Part shown: one piece after another, positions 34,126 through 46,753 of the stretch | Numbering within the stretch: the first letter of the stretch is position 1 | Layout: each line of letters opens with the position of its first letter | NCBI GenBank assembly: GCA_965153455.1 | Contig: OZ234499.1 | Span: 10,102,271-10,166,270 of the forward strand | Direction: 5' to 3' | Length of the DNA stretch: 64,000 nt | From: Sphagnum compactum | Lineage: Eukaryota > Bryophyta > Sphagnopsida > Sphagnales | Notes under the pieces: generated by a model | The model's input: only the letters and a program-made list of their open reading frames with translations | Databases searched by the model: none | Told to the model about the DNA's origin: nothing | Program-made: the position numbers and the translations under genes

Positions 34126-34719
34126 ATTCAATTCAATCCGAGCGCTTGCGTGGTGCCCACCTGCTGCCTCCTGCTCTGTTGGCAACAAGCTGCTGTGTCA
34201 CCTTGAGCAACCACAAACATGCACAAACCGCCACCACTACAAGAACCACTTGCCTTGTTCATCAGTCCTATGTATTCAGTTTCCCTGTTCATAATTTCCC
34301 ATCAATAATTCCCTTCTCTTTATCGTGTTCCGGCTTCGTTGATCTCTGCAAGTCCGTATGCACAATTCTAATTCTAGATCAAGAAACAAACCGTGAGCTG
34401 CAGTTTTTGTTTTTAGCTTTTAGTTTTGTTGTTCAAGTTCAAAATTCAAGATTGTGTAGTCAGTTCGATATTCAGGGGAGAGATCTAGATCAAAGTTGCT
34501 GGACAAAGAGGGAAAGTATTATTTATAACCAGAAGAAAGCTGTTTAACTTCTCGAGATAGATTCATGATCCCTATAGTCTGAAAGTTGGCGGTGCAACAA
34601 TATTTCTGTAGGCTCGTATATAATTTGCTCTTGTCGTCAAGGACACAATCAACGACACGGACGAATCTTGACGCACTTGAATTTATATTCTTGAGTTTGA
34701 ACACCTTGACGAAGTGGGT

Positions 34720-37584
34720 ATGGATTTGGTGTGTTGTCAGTTTCATTCAGGGACTATAAGCGAAGTTCAGAAACATGTCCCCAGCATAATTAACTCGTGT
34801 AATTTCGCTTCTAGAATCCACGCTAACTCATCAGGTCCATCAGATTGTAAGGTTAATGGATTATGTAGGGGAAGAGGTTCACAACACAGTTTATTCCTCG
34901 ATGTAGCAAGCTTCAAGGCTCCTATGCAGAGGTATGATGGGACTAATTTCAAAAGCAGGGTATGGAGATCGCCAGTACCAAGGGGTGAGTGATCAGTACC
35001 CATATCGCATGCTTTGATGCTTCAAGTTTTCTTACAAATTTTAATTTCCTTGAGATTTTGTTTCATTATGTCTCTCAGCCTATTTGAGCCTGTCTTTCTT
35101 CAGGTTCTTGCACTTGCATGGAAGCTTACATGATGCTGAATTTGAGTCTAGTTTTTCTTGGATGCAAAGCTTCTGATCATTAAATTTTGAGTGCCATGTT
35201 GCGCAAAACCCAAGGGAAATTGAGTCCAAATCTACTGCGCACTTTTGACTTTGAGATGCCCAGAGACACTAGATGCAGTCATCAGGAGACATAGTATGCA
35301 TAAGTTATCTATTGCCAGAGTGAATAGTGAACTTCCAGTGGGGTATATGGTGTCTGTCTATACAGCTTGCAATGGATTTGTTATCTCATCAGGATGTGGT
35401 TTTGGATTGCAACCAGATTTAGCTTCAACTCAGACTTTATGAAACACAGAGTTTGAGGTGAAGTTTTGTTTCTAGTCTAAGGGATCCATGTGCTAATCAT
35501 TTGACATGAAGAGGAAGAACAAGTTTTTGACATGGGAGGTTGATTTGATCTCCATGTTGCAGCAACTATGGCAGAGCAGCATACAGAGGCAACTGCACCA
35601 CTTCCTCCAATTCCAAGGTCCATACATGATATATCAAATGGAGACCATATTCTGGGGTTTGGCGCCAATCTGGCTGAAGACCACCCTGTAAGATTTTTTC
35701 ATCTGGAATTTCCTTCATCGTGGAACTAGTTTTGTTGAGTAATTTTGTCATCACCTGCATGTCAAGCAATCAATCAACTTATATGACCTCTTTTGACTGT
35801 AGGGTTACAAGGATACAGAATACAAAAGACGGAGGAGTCATATTGCAGACCTTGCTAAGAGTCATACTATGTGAGCATCCATACCATGCTTCTCATATCT
35901 GATTATAGCACACAATTGCTTGGTTAGGGTGAATTCTCCAAATGCTTTCTCATTCACTTTGTAATCACTAGAATCCATCATCATAACACTATGGGCATTT
36001 TACCATTGATATTTTTTCTTTCATGTTCTCAAAGTCAACTCAATTGTGGACATGATAGTCCTTGGAGTCAAGTACAACTGTTTGGTTCTAATGCAAAACT
36101 GCCAATTGTCCTTAGGAAGATTTAGCCAAATCTGGCTGTAAACCAAATATGAAGTATAAATCTTTAATTATCCTTCTATACATTTAGCTCCACACTGGAA
36201 ACCAAATATAGGGAGATAGTGATTTTTATTTTATTTTATTCTCACTTCTGGTGATTGAAAACCTTTAAAAAAAACATTTTCCAATTTTTATTATTAATTT
36301 CGCTTTCTGGCGAAATTTCGCCAATAATAGAAAAGGCTGTTCTAAAGAAACTATGAGCTACTTTGAAACACTTCACACCTTTGTCATGGCAGTTGCTGCT
36401 ATTACCATAGAAAAACAATTTGGGGTTTTTTCAAGGGCGAGAAGTTGTATGCTATTCTAAAGTAAACATGAATGGCAGGGGTGAACCCATTCCAGAGGTG
36501 GAGTATTCAGCAGAAGAGACACAAGTGTGGGGGCATGTTCTCAAGGCTCTGTCTGATCTTTATCCTACCCATGCCTGCAAGGAGTATCTCAATTCTTACC
36601 CTCATTTCAACTTCACCCCAGATCGAATCCCTCAGTTGCAAGAGCTTTCAGAGGTACACTCCATAACCTGTTTAAAAAGTTTTTGAGGTAGTAATGGTGT
36701 AGTGACTATGTTAGTTAGGTAAAGACTAATAGGTTGTGCTAAATTAAGGTTCAAACTTCAGGGTTCATCTATATTAACCTTTGTCATAGGTCTTGCACAT
36801 TTGATTGAGTTGGGTGAGTTGTTTGTGACTTGACATGTAGTGACAGAGTTACATTACATTTGCAAATGTTGATGGTGAATGCCATGTGCTGAATTTCCCA
36901 CATGTGTATGGGAGAATATGCTGTATGCAACAGGTTTTTAACTGGAAAAAGATGCTTTGGGGTGTATTCATTCTTGTGTTGCAGGTTTTGCAGCGCACCA
37001 CTGGATGGTCTGTGAGGCCTGTTGCAGGCTTGTTACACCCTCGCAGTTTCTTGAATGGGCTAGCCTTCCGCACTTTCCATTCCACACAATATATCCGTCA
37101 TGGAAGCAACCCTATGTACACTCCTGAACCAGACATCTGCCATGAAATTCTGGGTCACATCCCCATGCTTGCAGATCCCACCTTTGCCGACCTTGCCTAT
37201 ATAATTGGCACTGCCTCCCTTGGAGTTTCTGAGAAGGAGATATGGCATCTGACAAAGCTCTATTGGTACACAGTGGAATTTGGAACAGTGCAGGAGGAGG
37301 ATGGAGTCAAGGCCTTTGGTGCTGGACTGCTTTCAAGCTTTGGAGAGCTCAAGCACATGAGAACAGGCACTGATGGCCTCATGCCTGAGTTTATGGAGCT
37401 TGATCCATTTGCAAAGCTACCAAAAATGAGCTACAAAGATGGTTTCCAGAAAAAATACTTCTTGTGTGAAAGTTTTCAAGATGCAGTAGCCAAGCTTCAA
37501 GCATACAGTAAGCAGATTTTGCGTCCTGAAGTTGAGGCCCTGATCCTGGAAGCAAAAAGGAGTCAACTTGGGAAGATGTTGTAG
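34720..37584 (+). CDS. AAH: Aromatic amino acid (phenylalanine) hydroxylase, 5 exons
   Basis: Non-haem iron enzyme that hydroxylates phenylalanine to tyrosine; in non-flowering plants it is plastidial and uses a folate cofactor. Exons: 34720-34984, 35563-35687, 35803-35870, 36479-36653 and 36985-37584, all GT...AG, phases 1, 0, 2, 0. This gives 410 residues. The first 88 residues are Ser-rich, with Arg/Lys and few acids, consistent with a transit peptide. The catalytic core begins near IHDISNGDHILGFGANLAED, then GEPIPEVEYSAEETQVWG, LYPTHACKEY, GWSVRPVAGLLHPRSFLNGL and YIRHGSNPMYTPEPDICHE. Iron ligands are present: His264 and His269 (HEILGH) and Glu309 (YTVEFG), with the family's 5 and 40 spacing. 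The C-terminus stops without the animal tetramer helix. An in-frame stop at 34678 precedes the start. No disabling change seen; likely functional. Confidence 0.93.
36095..36339 (+). repeat. Copy of the 15.1-kb inverted-repeat arm inside AAH intron 3
   Basis: About 240 bp aligning with 15845-16086: CCTTAGGAAGATTTAGCCAA, TCTGGCTGTAAACC, CCTTCTATACATTTAGCTCC, GGTGATTGAAAACC, TTTCTGGCGAAATTTCGCCA and a terminal AAAAGGCTG. Only one arm is present, ending about 140 bp before exon 4. Confidence 0.75.
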
Positions 37585-37715
37585 GTGCTGACAGTCCAGT
37601 GTATCTTACATGTGATTGCCCTTTTTCTGTTCCAGGATCATTTGGTAGTTATTCATTTCTGTCATGCCTGGACAAGAGATTTCATGGGAGGGTGTGTCCC
37701 ATTTTGGTTAGTGTA

Positions 37716-37721
37716 AATAAA
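37716..37721 (+). terminator. AATAAA polyadenylation signal of AAH
   Basis: Canonical AATAAA 132 bp after the stop codon, within the expected 3' untranslated distance for a plant gene. Confidence 0.55.
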
Positions 37722-37724
37722 AAG

Positions 37725-40700
37725 GGGACTTGACTGATTGGAGGTGAATAATACTTTGGGAGCCATTTATAACAGTGATCACAATTGTGTAGAGATTGTT
37801 CAAAAAGATTGACCAGGTTGTTTGTGGATTTGACATATTTGTGCACATCCAAAGAAGTGGTTTACTTGGTACCACATGGGGTTCACCCCCTAGGCACTGT
37901 TTATTGTCGGTATCAATGCATCAGTGTTGGAAGCCACAGAGGGGTAGATGTCAACAAGTTTAATGACATAAGAATCTAAGGTGCATGATCACTCCAGTAT
38001 GCATAGGTAGTCCTGTATTCAAACTGTTCATTGTGGACATTTGACCATACATGAAGCTATGAAGCATAGCTTCAATTGAATTTAGGAAACTATTGTGCTA
38101 ACTTCATTCACAATTTGCAAACTGAAATCTGTTTCCTATGCCACCTGCATCATAACCTGTTCTGCCTGTTTCTAATTTAAGTTGAAACATTTCATGGTAG
38201 CAAGTGATTTAGCAGATTTCATCATATATTTTCTTGAGCTTTCAAGGAAAACACCAAATGATCATGTACAGCCACATGAACAATTTTACATTAATCTGAT
38301 CAACTTTTTCAAATCTGACTATGCTCTTCATGACTATGACTCATGCCTAGTTGGGTTGCAGCCAGAGGAAGACAATGACAGAGACAAAATGTCTTTGTAT
38401 AGTCTGTGTGTATGTTTATATTGATGAGATTGGGCAAACCTATCCTTGGGTGGGACATGGGACCATTATGAACCACCTCCGCAATGTGGTACCGTTAGGA
38501 GTCACTTCCCCAAAATTCAAGGAAAGGTGGATCTAATTTAATTTAATTTTAAAATTTTAATTTTTTAAATTGTGATTTTTATTATGAACTTGCACCACAT
38601 GGGCTTTGTGTTTCCCATCCATATATACACTATGAAAATTGTAAACATTTACCTAGGTTTTCAAGATTTTTGACCTTTTATCATTAAGTGTCAAGTTGAT
38701 TATTGTTAAAAAATAAATGATTTATCAACTATAATCATAAGGTATCGCTCAAATTGTTGATTGATTTTTTTAAATTATTACAAATTTACAAATATAAATG
38801 CAATGGCCTTTCAAGACCTCCTAGTCCTAACCTTCAAAAATTGCTCAAAAATTGTGGTAATCTCAATCCACTATTTATTATACAAACAAAAAATGAACTA
38901 TTTGAAGCCCTCCTAAAAATTAAAACCACAAAAAAAGAAAACATATTCCTTTTGTGTCTTGAACAAAGAAACCCTAAGTTTTTTTTTTTTTTAAAAATTT
39001 CCTTGACCACTCATTTGAAATATTAAAATTATTTTTAAAACAATTCAGTTGAAGTTTCAAAGTTTACATGAATTGAGTAATATATTAATGTAAAATTTGA
39101 AATGAATTTTATTTTTTAAGGGAGTCCTATGTTGTTCTAAAGTTGGGTGGCTCTCAAATTTTGGGGTGTGATGTTCCTAGTGGTATCACCCAAATGTCAT
39201 TTAGGAACTTTTCCACTCCTAAATATTAGGATTCAATTTGGTGTTACAAATTTTATTGATGTTTCTTTAGTATTCCCTCCACAAAACTATTTACATTCAA
39301 ATTAACCATAAAAAGGGAAAGCATTTAAAATTGCATCACAAATGGTTTGAAAGAAGACATTGAAAACATGTAAAGGCTAGAAATAACAACTATGAAAGGA
39401 AAACTAAAATGGAGGTAAGAAATAACAAACTTGGGGCATCATATCAATAATTTCATGGTTATTAAATACCTTGGCAACTTTGATTTTTGTAATACTTAAT
39501 TAATATTGAAATTTTCATTTTGACAATTAAATTATTCTTTAAAATTCCATACTTTTTGTAATAGAAAAAAAATAAATCGATTTTTTTTTTTTGAAAATTT
39601 CAACATCAAAGTTTTCTGAAAATAATATAATTAGTGTTGAAGCTACCAAGGTATTATGGTATGTATTCAAGTAACAATGATGGTTCTGACGTCAAAATTT
39701 GATAGTTAAAACATAATTCCAAAAATAATTGGGTTTTCAAAAACCCTTTATCAATTATTTATTATTCAATTTTGTGATGTTCAAGTAGTAATCATCCATA
39801 GTATATTTAGCCAAGTATATGAAAGTTGAAAATCTTAAGCACCTTTTCAAATAGTAAGCAAGTGTGGCAATGTTTAAAAAACAATTTCGTTTTTTGATGA
39901 TTTTTCAAAAATGAAAGGAATAAAAAAAAAGGAATTTGCAACAAAACATTTTTTGCAAAATGGCAAAAATTTGCCACCAAAAAATCACTACTTTTAGTCT
40001 CTAAGAAAACATGGGGATGTTTGAAAAAGTTCATCCCCCCTAGTTTGATGAGTCAAAAACAAATTGATAGCTTTTAATTTTAATAAGGAAGATTTTTCAT
40101 TTTCGATAATTTTAAGAAAAGACCAAAAATTTCACACAACTAGGGAAATCGAATTGATTAAAACCAATGTTAAAGAAATTAAAGCAAAGATATTTTTGTA
40201 GATTAAACCAAGTTTTGTGTTTAGTTCTTAAAGGTTTAATTATTGTTAATATCTTCCCAAGCAAAGACCAAAGTTAATATTTAAAATGTAAATATATGAA
40301 TCATGGTAGGAGTTTATTTTTAAAAATAAATTCAAAATGTTTATCAATGTTTCCATTTCATAAATTCAAAACTTGATTTCCAAATTGAAAACACACAATT
40401 GAAATTTATTCCAAGAAATTGTGTGGAGGAAAGAAACCATTACAGCAATATGAAGAGCTGTGTTCTACGAATGATAGCTTGGTTGCAATGGCAAGCACTA
40501 ATAGATGTAATATGTTAAATGCAAATTGGTATTCATTGCAAAAAGTACACAAGTTTAAATATAACCCAAATCACAAGATGAAAGTTTTTCATTTTTGTTG
40601 TTACACCAAATATCCAACTTCCTTTGGTTCATCATTTTTAGGTACGAAATCATTACACATTAAATTATCTATGATAATTTTTTGAAAAGGTTTTGACCCT

Positions 40701-43690
40701 ACTTTCTTCCATTTATGTGAAAACAATGACTGCAACTTCTCGAACTACTTTTCTATATATTTAATTGTGCTTTCACCCCATATTGTTCAAAATATAATCA
40801 TTTGATAGTTGCATTGAAAAGTCATGTCATTAAATTATCCATGTCATTTTCAACAACAGTCATTTTATAATCATATAAGTGACAACTAGAAGTCCACATC
40901 ATTTTATCCTTTGTCATAAATGTCCTATGGATGAAAAAATTTGTGAACTAATGAATTTACTAATTCACATATGTTCACATAATATGTAATATTATCATCC
41001 ATCAATGGTAAAAGCAACTCATTTATAACTATTTATTTCTCAATGTAAAATTAAAAGTTATATTATATGAATATAGTCATTCATAAAGTCATTGAGGCCT
41101 CTTAGTCATTGTTCCCTTGGGGCATTCTAGTGAATGATACTTTGTATTCTAATCTATCATTATGTTGTGGAATTAAAGCACATATGAATAATTTGATTGT
41201 CCAACAAAGCATTATTTGATTTGCAAGGCCTTGAAACATTTCTATAATTATAACAAAAGGAATACAAAATATTAGTATTAATTAGAATTTGTTCATGAAA
41301 TTTAACAAATACAAGTAGGTAACCAAAAGGAACAATCTACCCTATTAAACTTTTCAATTTTCCTTGAACTTGTGGAGTTTAGATAATACAAGGTGCAAGC
41401 ACAATAAAGTAAACAAAAAAAGTAGTTATTTAAACTGCAATTTGACCTATCTCCAAATATGGCCATCAAAGTATGTCTTCATTGACAAATATGGTAGATG
41501 CAATTACATAAATGTTCGGTCAACTTGAAGGGTTTGTTTTTTATGAGAATTTTTTTCAATAAAACCAAGTACTCATGCTACTTGGGTGTATTCATGATTG
41601 GGGTACCAAAAAGGAATGACCTATATTAAAAGGACTACAAAGGACAACTTTTGGATTCTTGTTTATCTTACATTTTTATAGTTGTAGTGGATTTTTGTGT
41701 GCCAATAAATAAAATGATGTCTTGTTAAATTAATAAAAATATTTAAAAATTATTTGGATAGTATGTAAATGTCATTTTGAGTCATGTGACTAACTATATC
41801 AAATGTCTAAACTACACAATTTTTAAAAAGGAATCAAAAGGAATGCATAAAATCATATAATTGATTTCAAACTTTTTGTATAACAAAAACATGTCCCTTT
41901 CTATGAAAGTACATGTTCATTATATGAACTTGATGAAAAACCAAATTATACAAAAATTTCAAAGTTTTTAAATTTTGAAAGAAAGGGCTACAAGGAAAAT
42001 GATTTTATTTTTTTAACCATTTGACAAAAAATTATGTTCAATGGGTTCAAAATGTTTAGCTTGAGGTGCAAATCACATGTGCAGGAAAACATCTTGCTAA
42101 AAAACATGTTTGGTTGTGCATTGAAACTCATTTTTGGAATTTTTGGGAATTTTTGCATTTCTGGCTATAAACCAAAATATTCATACACAATTATGTATGA
42201 ATGTGAAAACTCACCACCAGCACATGAATTATTTTAAATTAGGCTATTCAATTTTTTTCACTTAAATTTGTTTCAAATAAATGTTATTTGCAAAAGTGAC
42301 CCCATAAAAGTCCTTGAGCCTTTTGTCCTTTTTTTGGAACCCCAACCGTGAATAAGCCCACTTTCATGTTACATTAGAACTCATCTGTGTTTGTCCAAAT
42401 ATAGTTAAATATGTGCAAGTAAGGGCATACAACTTTAGATCTCCCAAAAAAACATATGTACTCATGCATATGTACACAATGAACACTACCATACCATCAA
42501 ATTGTTGATTCCATGTTGTCTCTTGGACTAAAATATGTTTAAAGCGTTGAAAATTGCTTATTTTCACACATACTTTTGGACTACTTTTAAAAGTCCAATT
42601 TTGACAAATGAATATGTTTTGGGGATTTCATTACACAATGAAGGGCAACATATTTGTTTCCACCCAAAAACATGTCTTTTTTTGGGGTGAAAGTTGAAAT
42701 CTGTGTAAATTACAAAGTAAACAAGTAATGGGTGTGAAAGTAAGAAAAAAGGAGCCAAATAGTGTGTGGACTTAAAAATTGTTTTTTGAAATTTCGAAAA
42801 ATCACCATGGGACTACTATATATCAAAAAAAAATTATTATTTTCGAAATAATTTTTTATACTTTCAAAGTTGCAATTACAAAATCATTCACCATGTTTCA
42901 AGAGTCCTTTTATATGTTTAAAGCACTCAAGAAAAGCATGTGGATAGGTGGTTTTTTTATATCAAAAGTCCTTTTCCCTTATCAAATGTTCACCAAATCC
43001 TTTCAATTTTTTTGTGAACTTTAATATATTCCACAAGAAAGGATCCATGTGTTCCAAAAAAAAAACATATACCTTTTTAGATTTTAATACTCAAATGTCC
43101 TTTTACACTATTATAGTTTTGAATTTGTAATCATGGTTCAAAGTAAAGTTATAGATTCGACTATAATGTAAGGCTTGATGCAAAAACATTTGAATTTTTA
43201 TCGTGTTATATATCATCTTTGGCCTCAAATTTGATATTCAGTTTAAAAAATTGTGTGAAAAATGCAATTTAAACCAATAGAAAACTACCATGTGGAAAAT
43301 GCAATCCTTAGAAAGGATTTAAACATTGGTGTGACTAGCTCCTTTTTTCATGCTTTCACCCTAATAGCATGTAAATTTCAAAGGATACAAGTAATGATTA
43401 GTGACTCTTAACCGTTAATTTCAATAAGAAAAACCGGGTGGGTTTAAAATGAAGGTGTTAAGTTAAACACTCCCCATTGGTCCAACACAAGTCATTTAAA
43501 AAAAATTTATCAGAGGGTTTGACCTCATGCAAAGTTTTGACACATGCATGAAAGTTCCAAAATTCATTCTCTCGCATGCAAGCCCACCTTCAATGTCTCC
43601 TTCCCATTCGAAACCGAAATGGAACCCTTCCTCCTCAAATGTAATTGAACTTGTAATTAACCTGTGGGAGATGGTATTCAAGGTGCATCA
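37725..43690. other. AT-rich intergenic DNA, no gene seen
   Basis: Nearly 6 kb of AT-rich sequence with many A/T runs. Open frames in it are short and show no family signature. No LTR, TIR or RNA gene could be defined. Confidence 0.5.
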
Positions 43691-43902
43691 TGAAAAGATT
43701 GGGGGGGGGAGAGCTTAAGCTCTTGCAAAACACACACACACCAAGAAGGCAACAAGTCCTGCAAAAAAACAGTGGCAAAGATCCATCGCGCACGCGTCTG
43801 TCGATGTGGATGTAGAACGGTCACTAAGCGCGCCAGTCAAAGTAGAACGGTCACTGACGCACATCATGAGTGTCAGCTTTAGTTGAGCTTGACATCTCAA
43901 CA
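43691..43902 (-). repeat. Copia 3' LTR
   Basis: 212 bp, plus-strand ends TGAAAAGATTGG and ATCTCAACA. It contains a (CA)n-like tract and two copies of GTAGAACGGTCACT 33 bp apart. Confidence 0.93.
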
Positions 43903-43913
43903 CTCCCCCTCAA
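43903..43913 (-). promoter_or_regulatory. Copia polypurine tract
   Basis: Minus strand TTGAGGGGGAG directly before the 3' LTR; this would prime plus-strand DNA synthesis. Confidence 0.8.
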
Positions 43914-46753
43914 GCTCAACTCCAACTCCATCACTCCAAGCATGCTACGGAATCGGCGATGCTTCTCAGCTCCCAATACCTTGGTGAAGATGTCAACAAC
44001 CTGATCTTCTGTGCTGACATATATAAGATCAATCTCACCTGCCAAGACCTTCTCCCTGATGAAGTGATAATGAACCTCAATGTGTTTCGTCCGTGCATGA
44101 AACACTGGGTTCCTAACTAGCTGAATACTGCTAAGGTTATCACAATATATGACAACCTGTCTATCCACATGCAGCCCCAAATCTCCAAGTAGCTTGGCTC
44201 TGCAAGCTACCTCACATGCTGCCATCGCAGCACCCCTGTACTCTGCCTCTGTGCTCGACAAGGCAACTGTCGACAGATTTTTGTTACTCCACTTAACAGT
44301 AGCACTCCCAAAAGAGAACATAAAACCGCTAGTAGATCTCCTGTCTGAGATGCTACCAGCCCAATCAGCATCTATGTATCCATGCACCTGCAATTCTGTG
44401 CTAGCCTCATAAAAGAGACCATAATCTGCTGTGGCACTCACATAGCGTAGTGTGTGCCTCACACCATCCAAATGTGACCTCCGAGGAACCTGCATAAACT
44501 GGCTCTCCAACCCAATTGTGTAGTTTAAGTCCGGCCTGGTGATCGTCATGTAGATAAGACTGCCCACTATCTTCCTGTACATAGTGGCATCCTCTAAAAC
44601 CTCACTTGCATCTGCACTTAGCTTGCCATTCTGATTCAGTGATACAGAAATGGGCTTACAACCAACCATACCATATTTGGACAGCATGTCCAATGCATAC
44701 TGTCGCTGTAACAACCATATACCCTCAGGCGTCCTGATGACCTCAATGCCTAGGAAGAATTTGAGCTCACCCAAATCCTTCATGTCAAACTTCTGCTTAA
44801 GGAGACTTTTTACGTGTTCAACTTCCTTCTCATTGTCACCCCCAACAATCAAATCATCCACATAGATAGTGATGACCACAATACCCTAATCACTTTTATG
44901 CACATAGAGTGAATGATCTGCATTTGACATACGAAACTAATGGTGACAAGATACTCTACAATTTTGTCATGCCATGCTCTCGGTGCCTGTTTCAGTCCAT
45001 ACAAGGCTTTACACAGCCTGCACACATAATTTGGGTGACTCATATCCTCATATCTAGGTGGCTGGTCCAAATACACCTCTTCTTGCAACTCGCCATGCAA
45101 GAAGGCATTCTTTACATCCATTTGATGTAACACCCAACCTCTTGATGCAGCCACTGCAATCACAACTCTCACTGTTGCCATCTTTGCAACAGGAGCAAAT
45201 GTCTCCTCATAATCAATGCCATGTGTCTGGGCATATCCTTTGGCTACTAATCTAGCCTTATACCTGCTTATGCTTCCATCCGAGTTGTGTTTCACTTTGT
45301 ACACCCACTTACATCCAATAGCCTTTTTCCCTTCAGGCAAAGGCACCAACTCCCATGTCCTGTTTGCATCCAATGTAGCCATCTCCTCATCCATGGCTTT
45401 ATCCCAAAGTGCATGCCCAATGGCATCCTCAAAACAAATGGGTTTAACATCCTGCACAACCTTTGCCATATACGCATAATGGCGAGCTACATAACCATCA
45501 TATATGAATCTTTGGACTGGTCGTCTTTCCCTGGTAGACCTGCGTGGACCTGGATCTGTTCGTGGTGTCCTATTTGCTACATTAGCTCTTTTCACACCAG
45601 GTGTCCTGATAGCTGGAATCCCAAACTCCTCATCAAGGCTTTGCTCAGAGCCACTAGACTCTCCATCTACATGTGAATATCCTGCAGAAATGTTAGGCAT
45701 ACCAAGGGCCTCACCAACCTTCTCTTTTCCTTTATATGATGCATCACCTGTATTTGTAGGACTACTATTATGACGCAGCCTACCACTCCATGGTCTATTA
45801 GTAGACCCACTAGAAGGGGACTCTCGTGGTCCACTCAATGTTTGTGATTGCTGACCTGCATTTTTTGCAACCACATGCTCGTTTGCATCAGCCCCAATAG
45901 TGTCTTTTACATCAGCATACCAGTTGCTCATTTCATCAAACACAACATCCCTGCTCACCCTCATTTCACGTGTGATAGGGTTATAACATCTGTACCCTTT
46001 CTGCTCAAGTGAGTATCTAATGAAAATACATTTTTCAGCCTTCGGATCCAATTTAGTCCGTAGCTCATCTGGTACATGTACATATGCAATGCACCCAAAC
46101 ACTTTCAAGTGTGACAAATTTGGTTTTCTACCACTGTACTTCTCCTCTGGAGTCATACCATGCACTGCTGCTGTGGGGGTCCTGTTCATGATGTAAACTG
46201 CAGTCGCAACTGCTTCAGCCCAATAATGATGTGGCATGCTCTTGTCAGCCATTAATGCACGAGCAACCTCTGCAATGTGCCTGTTCTTTCTCTCAGCAAC
46301 TCCATTTTGCTGCGGAGTATACCTGCATGTAAATTGCTTCTGAATTCCATGCATTTCCAGATATGTAATAAACTCATTGGAGAAATATTCTCCCCCTCCA
46401 TCTAACCTTAGGCACTTAACTTGCAACCTTGTTTGCTTTTCAGCCAACATTCTGAAATTCTGAAAGTGAGTAAACACTTCACTTTTTTCCTTCATGAAGT
46501 ACACCCACACTTTCCTTCTGTGGTCATCAATGAATGATACATAGTAGCGACATCCTCCCATTGACGTCGTCTTGGTTGGCCCCCATACATCTAAATGCAC
46601 TACATCAAGTGCTCTCTTACTTACATTCTTGTCATGCGGAAACACATTCCTTGTTTGCTTCCCAAATTGACATGCTTCACATATCTTATGCATTCCATCC
46701 ACCTTAAACTTTGGCAAACCAGTGACAATTTCTGAATTCTGCATAGACTTCAA
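43903..46753 (-). pseudogene. Copia pol: integrase, reverse transcriptase, RNase H
   Basis: Integrase: [11 protein letters not shown] part of the zinc finger; core acids in [19 protein letters not shown] and NGVAERKNR are all present. [62 protein letters not shown] and [14 protein letters not shown], then the YVDD block [13 protein letters not shown]. RNase H: YIDADWAGSISDRRSTSG, ALSSTEAEYRGAA and HARTKHIEVHYHFIRE. The frame changes near 44935, between AWHDK and YVDD, and a TAG lies near 44886. A stop separates this block from the protease frame near 46750. Otherwise the domains are long and well kept, unlike the older Gypsy relic. Confidence 0.93.

Noticed and set aside
34074-34547. 157-residue open frame upstream of AAH
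   Set aside because: Protein composition is patchy with no family resemblance; it overlaps the leader region and the 44-bp repeat. Not reported as a gene.
35245-35442. Open frame within AAH intron 1
   Set aside because: No hydroxylase similarity; the exon phases on both sides join correctly without it.
36886-37584. Single long open frame starting before the last AAH exon
   Set aside because: Its first 33 codons are intron 4 sequence; the exon starts at 36985 after a GTTGCAG acceptor, which restores the conserved QELSE-VLQRTTGW join.
38182-38424. 80-residue frame downstream of AAH
   Set aside because: No recognisable domain, and separated from the AAH stop by a polyadenylation signal and about 600 bp.
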